Of a DNA stretch of 64,000 nucleotides, positions 51,539 through 61,500 are shown piece after piece. The stretch is from RGIG5612 sp017511185 (GTDB lineage: Bacteria; Bacillota; Clostridia; Lachnospirales; Lachnospiraceae). Under the pieces are notes generated by a model, which ran no database searches, had not been told where the DNA came from, and saw only the letters and a program-made list of their open reading frames with translations. The position numbers and the translations under genes are program-made. The stretch spans positions 1-64,000 of the forward strand of contig JAFWLF010000107.1 of the NCBI GenBank assembly GCA_017511185.1, written 5' to 3'. Every line of letters starts with the position of its first letter. The first letter of the stretch is position 1.

Positions 51539-52150
51539 ATGGCAAAAGAAGACCTGCGTGTGATCAAAACTTTAGACAGTGTGGACCAATCACTTTTGGA
51601 AAACCTGAAAAAAACACCATTTAACAAGATCACGGTAGAAGCGCTTTGTGAAAAAGCCAGGATCAACCGTACCACTTTTTATAAGCACTACAGAGATAAA
51701 TATGAATTACTGGATAATTATCTGGCACGTGTGTTGGAAGAGTTCCGTATTAAAAATGATGTTGTCTTTGTAGATGCAGATCCGGAAACAATCAACGAAG
51801 ATAAATACAAGATGCCTTTCCGGGACACTGTGGAATTTATTATTTCAAAAAAAGAAGTGTACGAGATCCTCTGGACGGCGCAGATCGACCGGAATATTTT
51901 TGATGAAATGGTGCAGACGGTTTCTGAAAGCATTATCAAGAGAAGGATCAAACAGCATCCGGAAATCAAAACGGATACAGAAAAATTCTTCAAAACATCT
52001 CTGTTTGCAAACCTGTTCGCATATAATCATCTGGTTTCCGTCCGTTGGTGGCTGGCCAATGATTATGTGATCAGTAAGGCAGAATTGTATCGGTTGTTTG
52101 ATGATATGATGAGAGAGGGACTATTTAAAGTTTTTAAGGAGCAACTATAG
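51539..52150 (+). CDS. TetR/AcrR family transcriptional regulator
   Basis: A 203-aa regulator with an N-terminal helix-turn-helix (NKITVEALCEKARINRTTFYKHY-type pattern, about residues 29-52) and a ligand-binding helical C-terminal domain of the DUF/TetR_C_7-like kind. ATG 51539 with GGGGGA 6 bases upstream is the start; an earlier in-frame ATG at 51461 lies in the divergent promoter region. Divergent position to the MATE gene suggests it governs drug export; DNA site not identified. Confidence 0.88.
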   Translation: MAKEDLRVIKTLDSVDQSLLENLKKTPFNKITVEALCEKARINRTTFYKHYRDKYELLDNYLARVLEEFRIKNDVVFVDADPETINEDKYKMPFRDTVEFIISKKEVYEILWTAQIDRNIFDEMVQTVSESIIKRRIKQHPEIKTDTEKFFKTSLFANLFAYNHLVSVRWWLANDYVISKAELYRLFDDMMREGLFKVFKEQL

Positions 52151-52175
52151 TAAACACAAAAAAGAGGGTAAAGAA

Positions 52176-52886
52176 ATGAATGTCTATAAACGAATCATGC
52201 TTAAGTTGAGCGGAGAAGCCTTGGCAGGAGAAGGCGGCGGCTATAATGAAGAGGAAATCGGACGTATTGCCGAACAGGTCAAACAGATCGTAGAAATGGG
52301 ATGTGATGTCGGCATTGTGATCGGCGGAGGAAATATCTGGAGAGGAAAAAGCAATCTGCAGATCGACCGGCCAAAATCTGATTCCATCGGCATGCTGGCA
52401 ACTGTCATGAACTGCATCTATGTTTCGGAACATTTCCGTGCACACGGGATCAAGACTGCGATCTTCACGCCTTGGCTGGTATCCACTTTTACAGAGCTGT
52501 TCAGTAAAGATAAAGCGAATGAATATTTTGCAGAAGGAAGGGTGTGTTTCTTCGCAGGAGGTACCGGACATCCTTACTTTTCCACAGATACCGGCGTCGT
52601 TCTGCGGGCAATGGAAATGGATGCAGAAGTGATCCTGGCAGCCAAAAACATCGATGGTGTTTATGACAGCGACCCTGGAAAGAACCCGGATGCGAAGAAG
52701 TTTGATAAGATCACGATCCATGAAGTTGTGGAACGGAAACTGGGGGTGATCGATCTGACTGCTTCTGCACTTTTGGATGAGCACCCGATTCCGATGAGAA
52801 TATTTGCACTCAAAGAAGAAAACTCCATTGTCAACGCATTAACGGATGATCATTTCCATGGAACCGATGTTACCATAAATGAATAA
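52176..52886 (+). CDS. pyrH: Uridylate kinase
   Basis: Phosphorylates UMP to UDP; hexameric amino-acid-kinase fold (236 aa). KRIMLKLSGEALAGE at the N-terminus, GIVIGGGNIWRG near 50, FFAGGTGHPYFSTD near 130 and AKNIDGVYDSDP. Ribosome site AGAGGG. First gene of the operon pyrH-frr-uppS-cdsA-dxr-rseP-ispG-polC; in most Firmicutes it follows tsf directly, but here accessory genes intervene. Confidence 0.97.
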   Translation: MNVYKRIMLKLSGEALAGEGGGYNEEEIGRIAEQVKQIVEMGCDVGIVIGGGNIWRGKSNLQIDRPKSDSIGMLATVMNCIYVSEHFRAHGIKTAIFTPWLVSTFTELFSKDKANEYFAEGRVCFFAGGTGHPYFSTDTGVVLRAMEMDAEVILAAKNIDGVYDSDPGKNPDAKKFDKITIHEVVERKLGVIDLTASALLDEHPIPMRIFALKEENSIVNALTDDHFHGTDVTINE

Positions 52887-52903
52887 TAGATAAGGAGAAT
52901 GCT

Positions 52904-53458
52904 ATGAACGAGAGATTGGATAAATACGAAGAAAAAATGATGAAGACATTGGATAACCTGGAGCAGGAGTTCGCAGGGATCCGCGCCGGCAGAGCAAATC
53001 CACACATTCTGGATAAGATCACTGTGGATTATTACGGCACGCAGACGCCGCTTCAGCAGGTAGGCAATATCTCTGTTCCGGATCCGAAGTGCATCGTGAT
53101 CTCTCCTTGGGAGAACAAAATGATCAAGGAAATTGAACGTGCGATCAATGCTTCCGATATCGGCATCAATCCAACGAATGATGGAAAGAATATCCGTCTG
53201 GTATTCCCGGATCTGACAGAGGAAAGACGTAAAGATCTGGCAAAAGAAGTAAAGAAAAAAGGCGAAGACGCCAAGGTAGCGATCCGCAACATCCGCAGGG
53301 ATGGTATTGAACAGTTCAAGAAGATCGCAAAAGCAGGAGAAGTTTCTGAAGATGAAGGAAAAGACCTGGAAGACGATATGCAGAAACTGACCGACCAGTA
53401 TGTGGCTGATATTGATAAAAAAGTCGAAGATAAGACGAAAGAACTGATGACGGTATAA
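52904..53458 (+). CDS. frr: Ribosome recycling factor
   Basis: Splits post-termination ribosomes together with EF-G (184 aa, normal length). FAGIRAGRANPHILDKITVDYYG is the family signature and the C-terminal helix follows. TAAGGAG precedes ATG 52904. Confidence 0.98.
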   Translation: MNERLDKYEEKMMKTLDNLEQEFAGIRAGRANPHILDKITVDYYGTQTPLQQVGNISVPDPKCIVISPWENKMIKEIERAINASDIGINPTNDGKNIRLVFPDLTEERRKDLAKEVKKKGEDAKVAIRNIRRDGIEQFKKIAKAGEVSEDEGKDLEDDMQKLTDQYVADIDKKVEDKTKELMTV

Positions 53459-53461
53459 TAC

Positions 53462-54178
53462 ATGGACGAGAAAGACCTGAAAATACCGCAGCATGTTGCC
53501 ATCATCATGGATGGCAACGGAAGATGGGCAAAGAAAAAACACAGGCCGCGGACCTTCGGTCATGCGAAAGGTGCCAAAGTATTGGAACAGACACTGGAAG
53601 ATGCGGATTCGCTGGGCGTAAAGTATTTTACGGTGTATGCTTTTTCCACGGAAAACTGGGCCAGACCGTATGAAGAAGTGCAGATCATTATGAATCTGTT
53701 CCGCGACTATCTGATCAGTGCAGTAGATAAATGTAACCGTAATAATGTTCGTTGTATGGTCATTGGAGAACGCACCAGACTGGATGCGGATATTATTGAT
53801 GCCATCAATAATCTGGAAGAAAAGACAAAGAACAATACGGGCATTACATTTATTGTTGCGATCAACTATGGTTCCCGCGATGAGATCACACGCGGGTTCC
53901 GCCAGATTGCCCGGGAAGTGAAGGACGGAAAGCTGGATCCGGACGAGATCAGCGAAGAAATGATCTCGTCTCATCTGGATACCAGGGGAATACCGGATCC
54001 GGATCTCTTGATCCGTACCAGCGGAGAAGAAAGACTATCCAATTTTCTGATGTGGCAGCTGGCTTATACGGAGTTCTACTTTACGGATATTCCATGGCCG
54101 GATTTTAATAAGCAGGAACTGATCAAAGCCTTCGAGAAATATTCCCAGAGGGACAGACGATACGGCAACGTAAAATAA
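53462..54178 (+). CDS. uppS: Isoprenyl (undecaprenyl diphosphate) synthase
   Basis: Cis-prenyltransferase making the C55 lipid carrier for cell-wall precursors (238 aa). HVAIIMDGNGRWAKK near residue 8 contains the catalytic Asp; FSTENWARP and the C-terminal RTSGEERLSNFLMWQLAYTE are present. It starts 3 bases after frr without a ribosome site, so it is translationally coupled. Its product also serves the CsbB/YfhO pathway. Confidence 0.97.
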   Translation: MDEKDLKIPQHVAIIMDGNGRWAKKKHRPRTFGHAKGAKVLEQTLEDADSLGVKYFTVYAFSTENWARPYEEVQIIMNLFRDYLISAVDKCNRNNVRCMVIGERTRLDADIIDAINNLEEKTKNNTGITFIVAINYGSRDEITRGFRQIAREVKDGKLDPDEISEEMISSHLDTRGIPDPDLLIRTSGEERLSNFLMWQLAYTEFYFTDIPWPDFNKQELIKAFEKYSQRDRRYGNVK

Positions 54179-54194
54179 AGGTTTTAAACAATTT

Positions 54195-55052
54195 ATGACA
54201 GACGATAGAAGCAAAGGCTTGCTGAAAAATAAATCTTTCTGGGTCAGAACAGGCAGCGCAATTATTTTTGCGGCTATTTTTGTGACAGTGATGGTCCTGG
54301 GCGGGTATTTTACCTGGGCCTTTCTGCTGCTCATATCATTGATCGGTCTTTATGAGTTTAACCGTGCCATGAAACTGTACTGGGGTGTATTTGCCTGGGC
54401 AGGTTATATTGTGACGGTGGCGTACTATGTGATGCTGATCACGGTGGATTCCACGGCATATTCCTTTATGCTGTTTGGGATCCTTCTGTTTGTGGATCTG
54501 GCTGTTTTTGTTTTTACTTTTCCGAGATACAAACTGGAACAGGTCTTTGCCGGCTTTTTTGAAGTGTTTTATGTAGGAGTGGCATTATCTTTTCTGTATC
54601 TGCTTCGGATCCATCCGCCATCCGGGGCCTATCTTGTCTGGCTGATCCCGATCAGTGCCTTTGGAAGCGACCTGTTTGCATATCTGATCGGTATGATGTT
54701 TGGCAAGACTCCTTTTGTTCCAAAATTGAGTCCGAAAAAGTCTGTAGAAGGAGCAGTGGCTGGTATTATTGGTGCAGCGCTGCTGGCACTTGCATACGGA
54801 TTTGCAGTACAGAAATACATTCCGGATGTCCATATGGCACCGTTGGTATTTCCTCTGCTTTCTTTGTTTGGCGCAGCTGCAGGACAAGTTGGAGATCTGG
54901 CTGCTTCTGCAATTAAACGGAAAGTCGGGATCAAAGATTATGGAAAACTGATCCCGGGACATGGCGGCATATTGGACCGTTTTGACAGTGTGATCATGGT
55001 CGCTCCGATCATGTATTTGATAACGATTTACTTAATGGTGATTCATTTATGA
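54195..55052 (+). CDS. cdsA: Phosphatidate cytidylyltransferase
   Basis: Makes CDP-diacylglycerol, precursor of phospholipids (285 aa, about 8 membrane helices). The C-terminal CDS signature is seen in KRKVGIKDYGKLIPGHGGILDRFDS. Its stop overlaps the dxr start (ATGA). Confidence 0.95.
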   Translation: MTDDRSKGLLKNKSFWVRTGSAIIFAAIFVTVMVLGGYFTWAFLLLISLIGLYEFNRAMKLYWGVFAWAGYIVTVAYYVMLITVDSTAYSFMLFGILLFVDLAVFVFTFPRYKLEQVFAGFFEVFYVGVALSFLYLLRIHPPSGAYLVWLIPISAFGSDLFAYLIGMMFGKTPFVPKLSPKKSVEGAVAGIIGAALLALAYGFAVQKYIPDVHMAPLVFPLLSLFGAAAGQVGDLAASAIKRKVGIKDYGKLIPGHGGILDRFDSVIMVAPIMYLITIYLMVIHL

Positions 55053-56191
55053 AAAAAACAATATCCATCCTTGGCTCGACCGGATCGATCGGGACGCAGA
55101 CACTGGAAGTTGTCAGAAATAATCCGGATCTTCAGGTCGCAGCCATCAGCGGAAATAAGAATATAGAACTATTGGCAAAGCAGATTTTGGAGTTTTCTCC
55201 AAAACTTGTTTGCGTTTACGATGAAAATCAGATTGAACCGCTGCAAAAGAAACTGCAGGAATTGAACATAGATACTATCCCTCAGATCGTATCCGGGATG
55301 GATGGTCTGATCCGCGTGGCAACATTTGAACAAACAAACATCGTTGTTACAGCCATCGTCGGGATGGTAGGGATCCGCCCGACTATGGAAGCAATTAAAG
55401 CCGGAAAAGATATTGCCCTCGCGAACAAAGAAACACTGGTCTGTGCAGGCGAACTGATCATGGCTGAGGCAAAAAAACAGGGCATCCATATCTATCCGGT
55501 CGATTCCGAGCACAGCGCGATCTTCCAAAGCCTGAATGGAGAAAACAGAGCAGAGGTAGATAAGATCATTCTGACAGCTTCAGGCGGCCCTTTTAGGGGG
55601 TATTCACGTGAAATGCTTAAGAAGGTGACGCTGGAAGATGCTTTAAAACATCCAAACTGGTCAATGGGGAAAAAGGTTACGATCGATTCTTCTACCCTGG
55701 CCAATAAAGGTCTTGAAGTCATGGAGGCAAAATGGCTGTTCGATGTAGAGCCGGATCAAATAGAAGTAGTGATCCAGCCTCAGAGCATTATCCATTCTGC
55801 TGTTCAATATAAAGATGGTGCTATCATTGCCCAACTGGGGACGCCTGATATGAAACTGCCTATTCAGTATGCGCTTGTTTATCCGGAACGAAGATTCTTG
55901 CCGGGTAAACGGATCGACTTCTTTGAATTAGGGAAGATCACGTTTGAAAAACCGGATATGGAAACATTTGGGGCACTGGCTCTTGCATACCGCGCCATCC
56001 GGACAGGCGGCAGCCTGCCGACTGTGTTTAATGCCGCGAACGAGCGGGCAGTTGCTTCTTTTTTGAAAGGAAAGATCCAATATCTGGAAATTGAGAAGGA
56101 AATTGAAAAGGCAATGAATCAGCATCAGCTGATCGAGAAGCCTTCTCTGGAACAGATCATTCAAATTGGAGAGGAGATCATCGGTTCATGA
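55049..56191 (+). CDS. dxr: 1-deoxy-D-xylulose 5-phosphate reductoisomerase
   Basis: First committed MEP-pathway enzyme, NADPH-dependent (380 aa). ILGSTGSIGTQTLEV (nucleotide loop), VDSEHSAIFQ (metal and substrate residues), STLANKGLEVMEAKWLF. Overlaps both cdsA and rseP by ATGA junctions. Confidence 0.97.
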   Translation: MKKTISILGSTGSIGTQTLEVVRNNPDLQVAAISGNKNIELLAKQILEFSPKLVCVYDENQIEPLQKKLQELNIDTIPQIVSGMDGLIRVATFEQTNIVVTAIVGMVGIRPTMEAIKAGKDIALANKETLVCAGELIMAEAKKQGIHIYPVDSEHSAIFQSLNGENRAEVDKIILTASGGPFRGYSREMLKKVTLEDALKHPNWSMGKKVTIDSSTLANKGLEVMEAKWLFDVEPDQIEVVIQPQSIIHSAVQYKDGAIIAQLGTPDMKLPIQYALVYPERRFLPGKRIDFFELGKITFEKPDMETFGALALAYRAIRTGGSLPTVFNAANERAVASFLKGKIQYLEIEKEIEKAMNQHQLIEKPSLEQIIQIGEEIIGS

Positions 56192-57507
56192 GTGTGATCA
56201 GTATTATTCTCTCCATTATCATATTGAGCATTCTGGTCATCGTGCATGAATTCGGCCATTTTATCCTGGCGAAAAAGAACGGGATCTTTGTGAAGGAATT
56301 TTCAGTGGGATTTGGTCCGCGGATCATCAGCCATGTTTCCAAAAAGAGCGGGACAAGGTTCTCCTGGAAGGCCATTCCGTTTGGCGGCTCCTGTCAGATG
56401 CTTGGAGCATTGGAAGATGAAGACGATGAGACTGATGATGAAAAATCATTTGATAAAAAATCCGTATGGGCACGGATGAGCGTCATTCTGGCCGGCCCGT
56501 TTTTCAATTTCTTTCTCGCTTTCATTCTGTCTGTGATCGTGATCGGAACTGCAGGATATGACCCTGCAAGAGTCACTTATGTTGAGCCAGGATCACCGAT
56601 CGCGCAGGCAGGTATTCAGGAAGGCGATCTGATCATTAAATATAATGGGGAACGGATCAATTTCGGCCGCGAAATCTATTTATCCGGCTATCTTCATCCG
56701 ATCACATCTGATGCAAAGGCTGTTCCGATCACCTATATCCGAAACGGGGAAAAAACAAGCGTCAGTGTTGTTCCAGCACAAATGGATTACTATTCTCTGG
56801 GATTTAGTTATTACGCAAATGATGATGAAGCAAAGCTTGCGGAGGTCGTGAAAGAAGGAGCGCTGGAACAGGCAGGGATCCGGGAAGGTGATGTTATCAC
56901 AGCGATCGGAGATACCAGGATCGCAACCGGAAAAGAACTGAATCAGTATTTTGATCGATCTCCGGTTACAGCGGCTCCCCTTACAGTTACATTCCTTCAT
57001 CATGGTGTGGAAAAAACAGCTGTTGTTTACCCACAGGCCCAGAAGGCATACCGTCTTGGTTTTTCCTATAATCTGGAAAATGAAAAGACCGGCGTTGGCG
57101 GAGTCTTAAAGTACAGCTTTGCAGAAATGCGTTATCAGCTCCTTTCTGTCTTCAAAAGTCTGGGATTTTTGATTTCCGGGAAAGGATCTTTGGATATGCT
57201 TTCCGGTCCGGTAGGAATTGTGGAGGTTATCGGAACTACTTACGATGCGTCTGTATCCTCCGGTTTTCTGGCAACTTTGACAAATATGCTGAGCATCATG
57301 ATCCTGCTCAGTGCTAATCTTGGCGTGATCAATCTTCTGCCGATACCGGCATTAGATGGCGGCAAGTTCCTCCTTCTTATTATTGAGGCGATCCGGAGAA
57401 AACCGATCCCGAAAAAATACGAAGGAATCATTACAATGGTGGGAGCTGTCCTGATCATGCTGCTTGCTGCAGTAGTACTGGTAAATGATGTAATCAAATT
57501 ATTCTGA
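56188..57507 (+). CDS. rseP: Site-2 intramembrane metalloprotease RseP
   Basis: Zinc protease that cuts membrane-bound anti-sigma factors and signal remnants (439 aa). VHEFGH near residue 20 gives the metal ligands and PIPALDGGKF near 385 the third; two PDZ-like regions (PGSPIAQAGIQEGD and ALEQAGIREGD) lie between. Standard single-PDZ Firmicutes RasP is similar in length. Overlaps dxr. Confidence 0.95.
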   Translation: MSVISIILSIIILSILVIVHEFGHFILAKKNGIFVKEFSVGFGPRIISHVSKKSGTRFSWKAIPFGGSCQMLGALEDEDDETDDEKSFDKKSVWARMSVILAGPFFNFFLAFILSVIVIGTAGYDPARVTYVEPGSPIAQAGIQEGDLIIKYNGERINFGREIYLSGYLHPITSDAKAVPITYIRNGEKTSVSVVPAQMDYYSLGFSYYANDDEAKLAEVVKEGALEQAGIREGDVITAIGDTRIATGKELNQYFDRSPVTAAPLTVTFLHHGVEKTAVVYPQAQKAYRLGFSYNLENEKTGVGGVLKYSFAEMRYQLLSVFKSLGFLISGKGSLDMLSGPVGIVEVIGTTYDASVSSGFLATLTNMLSIMILLSANLGVINLLPIPALDGGKFLLLIIEAIRRKPIPKKYEGIITMVGAVLIMLLAAVVLVNDVIKLF

Positions 57508-57518
57508 TTGAGAAAAAG

Positions 57519-58574
57519 ATGTATACAAGAGAACAGACAAAGAAAATAAAAATAGGAAATATCTGGGTAGGCGGTGGATCACCCATTGCGATCCAGTCTA
57601 TGACAAATACTAAAACAGATGATGTGAAAGCGACTGTCGAACAGATCCATGCGCTGGAAGAAGCCGGCTGTGAGATCATCCGTTGTACAGCCAATACGCC
57701 GGAAGCTGCAAAAGCATTTCGGGAGATCAAAAAAGAAATATCGATCCCGCTTGTAGCGGATATTCATTTTGATTATAAACTTGCTATTCTTGCGATGGAA
57801 AACGGAGCCGATAAGATCCGCATCAATCCGGGCAATATCGGAAGCAGAGAACGGATCAAAGCAGTTGTGGACTGTGCGAAAGAACATGCAGTCCCGATCC
57901 GCATAGGGGTTAATTCCGGTTCGCTGGAAAAAGAACTGGTTGAAAAGTATCATGGCGTAACAGCGGAGGGATTAGCAGAAAGCGCGCTGGATAAGATCAA
58001 GATCATTGAGGATATGGGGTATAGTGAGCTTGTGATCAGCATCAAGAGCAGTGACATCCTGATCTGCGCAAAAGCTCACGAAATCGTGGCAGAGAAAACA
58101 AATTATCCACTTCATGTAGGAATCACAGAATCCGGGACTCTCTATGCAGGAAACATTAAATCCGCAATGGGTCTTGCTATGATCCTTTCACAGGGGATCG
58201 GCGATACTATCCGGGTATCCTTGACCGGAAGTCCGCTGGAGGAGATCAAAAGCGCTAAATATATCTTGAGGAATCTGGGCCTCAGAAAAGAAGGAATCAC
58301 AGTCATCTCCTGCCCGACCTGCGGAAGGACGGAAATCGACCTGATCGGTCTGGCAAACCGCGTGGAAGATCTTTGCGCGGGTTATGATCTTTCCCTGAAA
58401 GTGGCTGTCATGGGATGTGTTGTGAATGGTCCTGGAGAGGCAAAGGAAGCAGATTTAGGAATTGCCGGAGGCAAGGGGGAAGGTCTTTTGATCAAGCATG
58501 GTGAGATCATCCGAAAGATTCCGGAGACGGAATTTCTTCCAACATTAAAATACGAACTGGACAACTGGGAATAG
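57519..58574 (+). CDS. ispG: 4-hydroxy-3-methylbut-2-en-1-yl diphosphate synthase (IspG/GcpE)
   Basis: Fe-S enzyme of the MEP pathway (351 aa). TIM-barrel part beginning GNIWVGGGSPIAIQSMTNT; cluster cysteines in SCPTCGRTEID and MGCVVNGPGEA. With dxr in this operon and ispF at 18971, three MEP genes are in the window. It ends one base before polC. Confidence 0.97.
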   Translation: MYTREQTKKIKIGNIWVGGGSPIAIQSMTNTKTDDVKATVEQIHALEEAGCEIIRCTANTPEAAKAFREIKKEISIPLVADIHFDYKLAILAMENGADKIRINPGNIGSRERIKAVVDCAKEHAVPIRIGVNSGSLEKELVEKYHGVTAEGLAESALDKIKIIEDMGYSELVISIKSSDILICAKAHEIVAEKTNYPLHVGITESGTLYAGNIKSAMGLAMILSQGIGDTIRVSLTGSPLEEIKSAKYILRNLGLRKEGITVISCPTCGRTEIDLIGLANRVEDLCAGYDLSLKVAVMGCVVNGPGEAKEADLGIAGGKGEGLLIKHGEIIRKIPETEFLPTLKYELDNWE

Positions 58575-58575
58575 A

Positions 58576-61500
58576 ATGAAATTTTTTGAGGTTTTTAAAA
58601 CTTTATCGGTCGGAGAGGAACTTTTTGCTCTGTTTGAAAGTATGGAAGTGCTTTCTGTAACGCAGGTCAAAACAGGAAATTATCTGCGGATCCGTCTGCG
58701 GGACGGACATCCTTTGAGCAGCATATCGATCCGCCAGATGGAAGAAGCGATCCGCAGCCAGGTTCTGCAGGAAATGATGTCTGTCCGGATCGAATATGAA
58801 AACGGGTATGAATATGCCGAAGTCGGTTCCGGAACGTATGAAAATCCGGAAGATAACCGCCGAGTAGCTCAGCCGAAAGCTGCGTTGGCGCAGTCATCGG
58901 AAGCTGCTCCAAAAAGTGCGGCAGGAACAAAAAAGAAATGGACTTCGAAAAGCAAAAAAACGGATCCGGGTATGATTTATGGAAAAGATTTCCAGGGAGA
59001 GCCGATGGAAATCTCGGACTGCATTACCGAAATGCGGAATGTGATCCTGCGCGGCACCATTTTTGAAAAAGAACTATCGGTAACGAAGAATAATTTCAAA
59101 ATTCTTAAACTATCCATTACAGACCGCACAGACAGTATCTCTCTGAAAATGTTCCTTCGGGAAGGAGAAGAAAAACTGCCGGACGCCTTTAAAGAGGGCA
59201 TGACCATTGAAGTCTGCGGCAATATCGAATATGACAATTTTGAAGGCGAGATCCTGATGACCCGTGTAACGGGCATCCGCGAGGGGAAGGATGCAGATGA
59301 GGCACGGATGGACAATGCACCGAAAAAGAGAGTCGAGCTGCATCTGCATACCCAGTATTCGGATATGGATGCGCTGACGCCAGTGAATGATCTGCTGGAT
59401 AAAGCGGTGAAATGGGGACATAAGGCTGTTGCAATCACTGACCACGGAGTGGTGCAGGGCTTTACAGATGCTTTTCATAAACTGCAGGCAATGTCAGATC
59501 CTGATTTTAAAGTTATTTACGGTGTGGAAGCTTATATTGTGGATGACATGGATGATCCGATCGTTCAGGATCCAGATTCACCAGAAGATATTGAGCTGCG
59601 AAGAGAGAGCGCCATTCCGGATGAGATTCCAAAGGTGATCGATCCGGCAGAAGAAGAGCGAATTGAGAAAGTAAAAAAAGACAAATATTATCATGCCATT
59701 CTGTTAGCAAAAAATGAAACAGGAAGGCGTAATCTGTATCGGCTGGTTTCTTATTCCCATATCAATTATTTCAGCCGTCGTCCGCGGATTCCAAAGAGTG
59801 TTTTGAATAAATACCGGGAGGGACTGATCCTGGGATCTGCCTGCGTCATGGGTGAACTCTATGACGGAATATTAAGCGGGGAAAGCCAGGAGAGGATCGC
59901 CGAGCTGGTGAACTATTATGATTATCTGGAGATCCAGCCGGTTGCAAATAATATGTTCCTTGTCCGAAATTATGAGCGGAATCATGATCCGATCTACCGT
60001 TCTGCTCATAAGGAGATCAAGGGGCATATGCGGAAAAATGCAGATGAGATCCGCGCGATCAATAAACAGATCTATGATCTGGGGAAGCAGTATGGGAAAC
60101 CGGTCGTGGCGACCGGAGACGTACATTTCCTGAATCCGGAGGATGAGATATTAAGACATATTATTCTGGACAGTCAGAAATACTCTGATGCGGATGATCC
60201 GGGACCGTTTTATTTCCGCACGACGGAAGAAATGCTGCAGGAATTTGATTATCTGGGACCAGACATTGCCTATGAGATTGTTGTAGAGAATACCAATATG
60301 ATCGCGGACATGATTGAAAAGATTGAACCTGTAAGGCCGGATAAATGTCCGCCTGTGATTGAAAACTCAGATGAGAACCTGAGGGCGATCTGCTATGAAA
60401 CCGCGCACAGCATGTATGGGCCGGATCTTCCGGAAATCGTGGTAAACAGGCTGGAAAAGGAACTGAATTCCATTATTTCCAACGGATATTCTGTTATGTA
60501 TATCATTGCAAGGGAATTGGTGCAAAAAAGCAACAGTGACGGATATCTGGTCGGGTCCAGAGGTTCTGTTGGTTCTTCTCTGGCTGCTACGATGTCTGGT
60601 ATTACAGAAGTGAATCCGCTGAAGCCTCATTATCGTTGTCCATCGTGCTTTTACAGTGACTTTGATTCGGAAGAAGTAGAAGCATATGCCGGAGGCGCTG
60701 GCTGTGATATGCCTGATAAATTATGCCCTGTCTGCGGGACACCGCTGATCAAAGACGGGTTTGATATTCCATTTGAAACATTCCTGGGATTCAAGGGAGA
60801 CAAGGAACCGGATATCGACTTGAATTTCTCGGGCGAATATCAGTCACATGCACATGACTATACAGAAGTGATCTTCGGAAAAGGGCATACGTTCCGCGCG
60901 GGAACGATTTCCACCCTGCAGGATAAGACTGTCTATGGTTATGTGAAGGGGTACTTTGAACGGCATAACCGTTCCATCCGAAAATGCGAGATGAACCGGC
61001 TGATCAAAGGCTGTACCGGTGTAAAACGGAGTACCGGTCAGCATCCGGGCGGCATTGTTGTTCTTCCGCATGGAGAAGAAATATATTCCTTTACTCCGGT
61101 ACAGTTCCCGGCAAACGATGCTGGAAAACACACGGTGACCACACATTTTGAATATCATAGTATTGATCACAACCTGTTGAAGCTTGATATCTTAGGACAC
61201 GATGATCCAACCATGATCCGTATGCTGGAGGACCTGACCGGTTTTGATGCGAAATCCATTAAACTGGATGATCCGTCGGTTATGAAACTGTTCGACGGAA
61301 CGGAAGTATTGGGTATCACTCCGGAAGATATTGAGCATCCGCTTGGAACCTTAGGCGTTCCGGAGTTCGGCACCGACTTTGTCATGCAGATGCTGCTGGA
61401 TACCAAACCTAAAAACTTTTCTGACCTGGTACGTATTGCCGGTCTGTCTCATGGAACTGATGTCTGGCTGGGTAATGCAGAAACACTGGTAAAAGAGGGA

